A stretch of 64,000 nucleotides of DNA from Actinomycetota bacterium (GTDB taxonomy: Bacteria; Actinomycetota; Thermoleophilia; Miltoncostaeales; Miltoncostaeaceae). The stretch is taken from assembly GCA_020636905.1 (NCBI GenBank), contig JACJWX010000007.1, positions 60,547 to 124,546 of the forward strand, read 5' to 3'. The translations under genes and the position numbers were made by a program. Of the stretch, positions 59,265 through 64,000 are shown piece by piece. The notes below the pieces were generated by a model. That model had not been told where the DNA came from and ran no database searches. It saw nothing but the letters and a program-made list of their open reading frames with translations. Within the stretch, counting starts at the first letter, position 1; each line of letters starts with the position of its first letter.

Positions 59265-60231
59265 CCCGCAGCGCTCACCGGACATGCTCAGCAAGAACGC
59301 GGACGGCATCGTGTGGATGTTCCGATCGATGGAGCGATCCGAGAACATCGCGCGGCTCATCGAGGCCGGGCTTCGAATCGCGCTCACCAGAAGCGGGGAA
59401 GCGCCGGACGAGTGGCGCTCGATCCTCACGACGGTCGGCGCGACCGACGGCTTCGAGCGACACGGATCGGGGGAGTACACGGCCGCGGTCGTCACCAACT
59501 ACCTGCTCCGCGCCAGGACCAACCCCGGCTCGGTCATGGCGCTCATCGAGTCCGCGCGCACCAATGCACGGACCGTCCGCACGGCCATCACCCAGGAGCT
59601 CTGGGAGGCCACCAACGAGTGCTACATGACGATGCGCGACCGGCTGTCACGCCAGGTGCGTTCGACCGAGCTGGTGCACGTGCTCGGCGAGATCCGCCGC
59701 CAGAGCGCGCTGGTCCGCGGCGCCCTGCACGGGACCATGCTGCGCAACGACGCCTTCAGCTTCGCGCAGATCGGGACCTATCTGGAACGCGCGGACAACA
59801 CCGCCCGGATCATCGACATGAAGTACTACGTGCTGCTGCCGTCGCTCTCGATGGTCGGCTCGTCGCTCGACAACGTGCAGTGGGACACGATCCTCCGCTC
59901 CCTGTCGGCCCAGCGCGGCTACCACTGGCTGCACCCGGAGGGCCGGGCGGCCTTCAACATCGCCAGCTTCCTGATCCTGGACGACCGCTTTCCCCGGTCG
60001 CTCGCCTTCTCCGTGGGCCGGGTCCAGGAGAGCCTGCGCTGGCTCGAGCAGGCCTATGGCGAGCGCCACACGGCCCACGACATGGCCGACGACCTGCACC
60101 GCGAACTCGCCGGGGCGACCATGGAGGGGATCTTCGACTTCGGCCTCCACGAATCGCTCCAGCGCTACCTACATCTCGTGGGGATGCTCGCGCGCCAGAT
60201 CGAACACGACTTCCGGTTCCGGGTGGCCTGA
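59257..60231 (+). CDS. Alpha-E domain protein (Anbu operon)
   Basis: All-helical protein of 324 residues of the alpha-E family. It begins LSKNADGIVWMFRSMERSENIARLIEAGLRIAL, with the typical RxxERxENxAR phrase. A second matching phrase appears near 185 (QIGTYLERADNTARIIDMKYY), then AQRGYHWLHPEGRAAFNIASFLILDDRFPRSLAF. The conserved Arg/Glu pairs suggest an enzyme or scaffold; no activity is established. Its ATG overlaps the ATP-grasp stop by 8 nt. In many genomes it accompanies permuted ATP-grasp and transglutaminase proteins. Confidence 0.92.
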   Translation: MNSPQRSPDMLSKNADGIVWMFRSMERSENIARLIEAGLRIALTRSGEAPDEWRSILTTVGATDGFERHGSGEYTAAVVTNYLLRARTNPGSVMALIESARTNARTVRTAITQELWEATNECYMTMRDRLSRQVRSTELVHVLGEIRRQSALVRGALHGTMLRNDAFSFAQIGTYLERADNTARIIDMKYYVLLPSLSMVGSSLDNVQWDTILRSLSAQRGYHWLHPEGRAAFNIASFLILDDRFPRSLAFSVGRVQESLRWLEQAYGERHTAHDMADDLHRELAGATMEGIFDFGLHESLQRYLHLVGMLARQIEHDFRFRVA

Positions 60232-60233
60232 CC

Positions 60234-61082
60234 GTGCGCATCCGGATCCACCACGCCACTCACTACCGCTTCGACCGCCCCGTCCCGTACGGTCTGCAGC
60301 GGCTGCGCCTGATGCCCAAGGCGACACACGAGCAGCGCGTGATCGACTGGGACATGACCGTCGAGGGCGGATACCGCGAGGCCGAGTACGACGACCAGCA
60401 CCTCAACCACGTCGTGCTCGTGAAGGTGGCGGAGGGAGCGACCGAGGTGGTCATCCGCTGTGACGGCGTGGTCGAGACGCAGGCCGGTCGCCACGGCATC
60501 GTCGGATCGCATCAGGGACCCGCACCGCTGTGGTTGTTCCAGCGTCACACGCCGCGAACCCTGCCGGGCCCGGCGATCACCTCGATCGTCGACGAGATCC
60601 GCGACCGCTCGGCCGACGACGACATCGATCGCCTCCACGCGCTCTCGGCGATCATCGCCGACCGGGTGAGCTACATGGTCGGCGCGACCGACGCCACCAC
60701 GAGCGGCGAGGAGGCGGCGGTCGCGGGGAAGGGCGTGTGCCAGGACCACGCGCACATCATGCTGGCCGCCGCGCGTGAACTGGGGCACCCGGCGCGATAC
60801 GTGAGCGGCTACCTGGCCTCGTCCGACGATGGCGTGCGCCACGAGGCGAGCCACGCCTGGGCGGAGGTCGCGATCGACCACGTCGGCTGGATCGGATTCG
60901 ATGTGTCGAATGGCATTTCGCCGGATGAACGCTACGTTCGGGTTGCGACCGGTCGGGACTACGTGGATGCTGCGCCCCTGACCGCCGTGTCGTATGGCGC
61001 CAGGGACACGGAGATGCACGTGAGCGTCGAGGTCGAGCGGGTCACGGTGCGCGACGGGGAAGGGCCCGAGGAGACCAGTTGA
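60234..61082 (+). CDS. Transglutaminase-like protease/ligase (Anbu operon)
   Basis: Papain-fold protein of 282 residues. The N-terminal beta domain (1-135) begins IRIHHATHYRFDRPVPYGLQRLRLMP, as in bacterial transglutaminase N-terminal regions. The catalytic triad is complete: Cys in AVAGKGVCQDHAHIMLAAARELG near 168, His in EASHAWAEVAIDHVGW near 207, and Asp in IGFDVSNGI near 223. It could cut or form amide bonds with the ATP-grasp partner. There is no signal peptide, so it is cytoplasmic. The GTG at 60234 is 2 nt after the alpha-E stop. Confidence 0.92.
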   Translation: MRIRIHHATHYRFDRPVPYGLQRLRLMPKATHEQRVIDWDMTVEGGYREAEYDDQHLNHVVLVKVAEGATEVVIRCDGVVETQAGRHGIVGSHQGPAPLWLFQRHTPRTLPGPAITSIVDEIRDRSADDDIDRLHALSAIIADRVSYMVGATDATTSGEEAAVAGKGVCQDHAHIMLAAARELGHPARYVSGYLASSDDGVRHEASHAWAEVAIDHVGWIGFDVSNGISPDERYVRVATGRDYVDAAPLTAVSYGARDTEMHVSVEVERVTVRDGEGPEETS

Positions 61083-61819
61083 CCTACTGCGTGGGAATGA
61101 TGCTCGAGGACGGACTCGTGCTCGTGTCCGACACCCGCACCAACTCCGGCGTCGACAACGTCTCCACGTTCCGCAAGATGTTCAGCTGGCACGTGCCCGG
61201 CGACCGCATCATCACCGTCATGACCGCGGGCAATCTGGCCACCACCCAGGCCGTGGTGAGCCAGCTCGAAGAGCGGGCCAAGGCTCCGGCCGAACGGCAC
61301 CCGTCGATCCTGGAAGCGCCCACCATGTTCCAGGTGGCGCGCATCGTCGGCCAGGCGATCCGCGACACCATCGCCGAGAGCTCGGGTCAGCAAGGGGACC
61401 AGGGGACCTTCGGGGCCAGCATCATCCTTGCCGGACAGATCAAGGGAATTCCGCCGCGCCTCTTCATGGTCTATCCGGAGGGGAACTTCATCGAAGCATC
61501 CCCGGAGACCCCGTTCTTCCAGATCGGCGAGACCAAGTACGGGCGGCCGATCGTGGTGCGCGCATACCGGCCGGACATGACCCTGGAGGAGGCGCTCCGG
61601 CTGATCCTCGTCTCGTTCGACTCGACCCTGCGGGCGAACCTCTCGGTCGGGCTTCCGCTCGACATCCAGGTCATCCCGAAGGATGCACTGCGGGCGACCC
61701 ACGACCGGCGCATCGAGGAGAGCGACAAGTACTTCCGCGAGCTCTCCACCAACTGGGGGACCTCGCTGCGCGCGGCGCTCGCGGCGCTGCCGCCCTACCC
61801 GGAGTCGGTCTCGGACTGA
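61079..61819 (+). CDS. Anbu/BPH-type proteasome-like peptidase
   Basis: Ntn-hydrolase of 246 residues, the proteasome-type protease known as Anbu (ancestral beta subunit). It starts with TTG, overlapping the transglutaminase stop. After initiator removal the mature chain begins Thr-Tyr-Cys (TYCVGMMLEDGLVLVSDTRTNSGVDN), which gives the catalytic N-terminal Thr. The core has DRIITVMTAGNLATTQAVVSQLEE and a late GLPLDIQVIPKDAL. It forms ring or helical oligomers in studied species. There are no 20S alpha or beta, Mpa or Pup genes in this window. It closes the four-gene operon. Confidence 0.94.
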   Translation: MTYCVGMMLEDGLVLVSDTRTNSGVDNVSTFRKMFSWHVPGDRIITVMTAGNLATTQAVVSQLEERAKAPAERHPSILEAPTMFQVARIVGQAIRDTIAESSGQQGDQGTFGASIILAGQIKGIPPRLFMVYPEGNFIEASPETPFFQIGETKYGRPIVVRAYRPDMTLEEALRLILVSFDSTLRANLSVGLPLDIQVIPKDALRATHDRRIEESDKYFRELSTNWGTSLRAALAALPPYPESVSD

Positions 61820-62265
61820 TCGGACGCCGCGATCGTGCGCACGATCGGTTCGGCCAGTTCCCACATCGCGCGGTGGCTCTCCCGGGTGAGCGCGGCGGCG
61901 ACCGCATCTGCGGCCATCCACTGGTGCGCGTCGTGTTCCCGCAGATCGAGCGTGATCCTGCCCGGCGGTGCCACGGCCGCGTAGACGAACTTCCGCAGCG
62001 CCCGGTCGGCGTTGAAGACGAGCGTCACGTCCTCCACCACGGTGGCCAGGGCTTCGGGTGGAAGATCGAGACCTGATTCCTCACGGACCTCGCGGAGGCA
62101 GGCCTCGATGGGGTCCTCCCAGTCTTCGATGCCGCCGCTCACCGGCTGCCACAGGGCCGGCCGGACCCCCGGTCGTTCGGGGGCGTGCAGCAGGAGCACG
62201 TGCGGGCTGTCCCGCACCGGGCGGGTGATCCAGCATTCCACGGACGGCCGAAGCATGGCGGGCAT
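61795..62265 (-). CDS. Nudix hydrolase
   Basis: Pyrophosphohydrolase of 156 residues. The Nudix box is complete: GGIEDWEDPIEACLREVREESGL near residues 47-69. The N-terminal part (ECWITRPVRDSPHVLLLHA and ALWQPVSGG) and C-terminal AHQWMAADAVAAAL are like dATP pyrophosphohydrolase or general Nudix proteins. The substrate is unknown. The start is either ATG at 62265 or 62256. Its 3' end overlaps the Anbu gene end by 25 nt in convergent orientation. Confidence 0.9.
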   Translation of the reverse strand: MPAMLRPSVECWITRPVRDSPHVLLLHAPERPGVRPALWQPVSGGIEDWEDPIEACLREVREESGLDLPPEALATVVEDVTLVFNADRALRKFVYAAVAPPGRITLDLREHDAHQWMAADAVAAALTRESHRAMWELAEPIVRTIAASDQSETDSG

Positions 62266-62390
62266 GGTACGACGCCCCGGCGACGGCAACGACCTCCGCG
62301 CCAATGTGGCACCGGTGGCTGTCCGCAGACGGGTATCCTCGCACCATGCGGTCCTGACACCGACGTCGACCGCCCGGGAAGGAGCGCGCG

Positions 62391-63323
62391 ATGCTCGAGG
62401 TCTCCCACCTGCGCAAGCGCTTCGGCGAGATGGTCGCCGTCGATGACGTGTCGTTCACCATCGACGCGGGCGAGACCTTCGGTCTGCTGGGGCCCAACGG
62501 CGCGGGCAAGACCACCACGATCTCCATGATCTGCGGACTGCTCGAACCCGACAACGGCAGCGTCGTCGTCAACGGTGAGCCGATCAGCGTCGGGCGCAGG
62601 AGCGGACGGCGGCACATCGGGTACGTCCCGCAGGAGCTCGCGATCTACCCGGACCTCAGCGGACGCGACAACCTGCGCTTCTTCGGGCGCCTGTACGGAC
62701 TACGCGGTGCCGCGGCCCGAAGCCGCATCGACGAGGTCCTCCATGTGGTGGGCCTGTCCGAACGCGGCGACGACCGTGCCAGGGAGTACTCGGGCGGCAT
62801 GCAGCGGCGGCTCAACATCGCCGCGGGAATGCTGCACAACCCCAGCCTGCTCATCCTGGACGAGCCCACGGTCGGTATCGATCCCCAGAGCCGCAACGCC
62901 ATCCTGGAGGCGGTGGCAGCGCTCGGTCGCCAGGGGATGTCGGTGCTCTATACGACGCACTACATGGAGGAGGCCGAACGCCTGTGCCAGCGGGTGGCGA
63001 TCATGGACCACGGCCAGGTGCGTGCGGTCGGCACCCGTCGCGAGCTGATCGCCCTGGTCGGTGAGCACGACGCCGTCACGGTCATGGTGGTTTCGGGGGC
63101 CGAGCGGGCGGCTCGTGCCCTCGACACTGAATCGGGGGTGGTGCGTGCCAGTGCGGCCGACGGCCAGTGCATCGATTGCGTCGTGGATGACGCAGCGGTG
63201 ATGTTGCCGCGGCTGGTGACGCGCCTCACTGACGCCGGCTTGGCGGTTCAGAACGTTCAGGTGCGTGAGCCGAGCCTGGACGCGGTGTTCTTGCACATCA
63301 CCGGCACCGGTCTGCGCGACTAG
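62391..63323 (+). CDS. ABC transporter ATP-binding protein (export type)
   Basis: Nucleotide-binding subunit of 310 residues. It has Walker A GLLGPNGAGKTTT near 33, a Q-loop YVPQELAIYP near 79, signature YSGGMQRRLNIAAGML near 133, Walker B LLILDEPTVGIDP near 153 and the switch TTHYMEEAERLC near 187. A C-terminal domain of about 80 residues (EHDAVTVMVVSGAERAA onward) is typical of ABC-2 drug or lipid exporters. It is followed 2 nt later by the permease gene, so the two form one exporter. Confidence 0.95.
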   Translation: MLEVSHLRKRFGEMVAVDDVSFTIDAGETFGLLGPNGAGKTTTISMICGLLEPDNGSVVVNGEPISVGRRSGRRHIGYVPQELAIYPDLSGRDNLRFFGRLYGLRGAAARSRIDEVLHVVGLSERGDDRAREYSGGMQRRLNIAAGMLHNPSLLILDEPTVGIDPQSRNAILEAVAALGRQGMSVLYTTHYMEEAERLCQRVAIMDHGQVRAVGTRRELIALVGEHDAVTVMVVSGAERAARALDTESGVVRASAADGQCIDCVVDDAAVMLPRLVTRLTDAGLAVQNVQVREPSLDAVFLHITGTGLRD

Positions 63324-63325
63324 CC

Positions 63326-64000
63326 GTGCGCGCAATCCTCGACATGGTGCTGCGCGACCTGGGCGCACGCCTGCGTGACCGCTCGGCGATCGTCATCGCG
63401 TTCATCGCGCCCCTTGCACTGATGGCGATCTTCTCGAGTCTGCTGAGTGGGACTGAGGAGTCGACATGGCCGATCGGCTACCTCCCGCCGACGCAGGCGA
63501 CGGCCGTCGACCAGGCGCTGACGCTCGGCGTGTTTCCGGTCGTCACGAAGGAGGGCGTCGCGACGATCACGACGTTCGCCACCCGCGATGCGCTGACGAC
63601 GGCGCTGGACGACGACACGGTTGGCGCGGCGCTGAGGTCGATGCCGGCCACCGCGGCGGCTCCCCTCGGTGCCCTGGTGATCGAGCACCGGTCCGACTCA
63701 CCGATCAGCACGGCCATCGCAACGTCACTCGCCAATGCGACCGCCACCCAGATCGGCGCCGCGGCCACACTCGTGAGCGCCGAACGTGCTGTGGGTGTGC
63801 TGCCTGCGGGGGGCAATGTGGCGGACCAGGGGGTGCGAGCAGTGGCGAGGCTGGCCGCCGAACCGGTTCCGATCGTCCTGTCTGACGCCCAGGAGGCCGG
63901 GGGACTGTCGGCCAGGACGCAGGTCGCCGCCGGAATGGCGACGTTCTTCCTGTTCTTCACGGTGCAGTTCGGCTTGCTCGGTCTGCTTCAGGAGCGGCGC
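63326..64000 (+). CDS. ABC-2 type permease, N-terminal part (cut by window edge)
   Basis: Membrane subunit partner of the preceding ATPase; the frame stays open to the window end (225 codons). It starts with GTG. The first membrane helix (SAIVIAFIAPLALMAIFSSLL, about 19-40) is followed by a large outer loop (about 45-195, with TWPIGYLPPTQATAVDQAL). A second helix begins with MATFFLFFTVQFGLLGLLQERR at the edge. This is the YhgE/ABC-2 layout with a big extracytoplasmic loop. The exported substrate is unknown. Confidence 0.88.
   Translation, partial: MRAILDMVLRDLGARLRDRSAIVIAFIAPLALMAIFSSLLSGTEESTWPIGYLPPTQATAVDQALTLGVFPVVTKEGVATITTFATRDALTTALDDDTVGAALRSMPATAAAPLGALVIEHRSDSPISTAIATSLANATATQIGAAATLVSAERAVGVLPAGGNVADQGVRAVARLAAEPVPIVLSDAQEAGGLSARTQVAAGMATFFLFFTVQFGLLGLLQERR

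Noticed and set aside
1..64000. CRISPR arrays, insertion sequences, prophage or att sites
   Set aside because: I saw no regularly spaced direct repeats, transposase or integrase motifs, or terminal inverted repeats of mobile-element type.

Overview
The window is high-GC DNA of an actinobacterial type. It uses many GTG and TTG starts, and operon genes repeatedly overlap by ATGA or GTGA. Several traits together suggest Actinomycetota, probably class Thermoleophilia (Solirubrobacterales-like): a membrane-anchor-less succinate dehydrogenase with an HdrB-like SdhE subunit, a B-type heme-copper oxidase, a roughly 270-nt SRP RNA with an Alu domain, and several basic Ig/FN3-type secreted proteins. 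The class is an inference from gene content, not a measured placement.

Layout. 1-14.5 kb: a surface-glycan region with three GT4 glycosyltransferases, a CelD-type acyltransferase, a polysaccharide deacetylase, a polyprenyl-phosphate sugar transferase, two SDR epimerases, a PIG-L deacetylase and a degenerate GGDEF protein. It is interrupted by sucCD and two secreted proteins of unknown role. 14.6-19.7 kb: an L,D-transpeptidase and two tandem paralogous secreted repeat proteins, the second with a frame-broken 5' third. 19.7-23.9 kb: an aminotransferase, a LapA-like protein, a CYTH-CHAD protein broken by two homopolymer frameshifts, a MOSC protein and a thioesterase. 23.9-29.8 kb: TCA-cycle genes, with icd-mdh divergent from sdhA-sdhB-sdhE. 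29.9-36.4 kb: a GNAT-like protein, a TPM-like membrane protein, lysC-asd, an HD-GYP protein and recR. 36.4-38.9 kb: SRP RNA-dnaX-ybaB-recR. 39-45 kb: a PhoX-like protein, a SnoaL-like protein, three tRNAs, a lipoprotein with an ECF sigma/anti-sigma pair, and a MenB/BadI-like enzyme. 45-49.8 kb: a large LuxR/ATPase regulator, a secreted glycosidase-like protein and tadA. 49.9-54.2 kb: a LOG protein, a RibD-like reductase and a B-type terminal oxidase. 54.5-57.8 kb: a secreted protein, nth and an ABC-F ATPase. 57.8-61.8 kb: a four-gene Anbu proteasome-like operon. 61.8-64 kb: a Nudix hydrolase and an ABC exporter cut by the window edge.

How the genes work together. SucCD, Icd, Mdh and SdhABE supply much of an oxidative TCA cycle, and the ba3-like oxidase ends the respiratory chain. 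LysC and Asd begin the aspartate-family pathway. The glycan genes probably build a cell-surface polysaccharide. The strongest candidate unusual system is the Anbu/ATP-grasp/alpha-E/transglutaminase operon. A second unexpected pattern is that recR and nth have no ATG, GTG or TTG codon at their conserved N-termini. recR and lysC carry an in-frame ATC exactly where Met is expected. Several other genes look leaderless, with a -10 hexamer 6-7 nt before the start codon.
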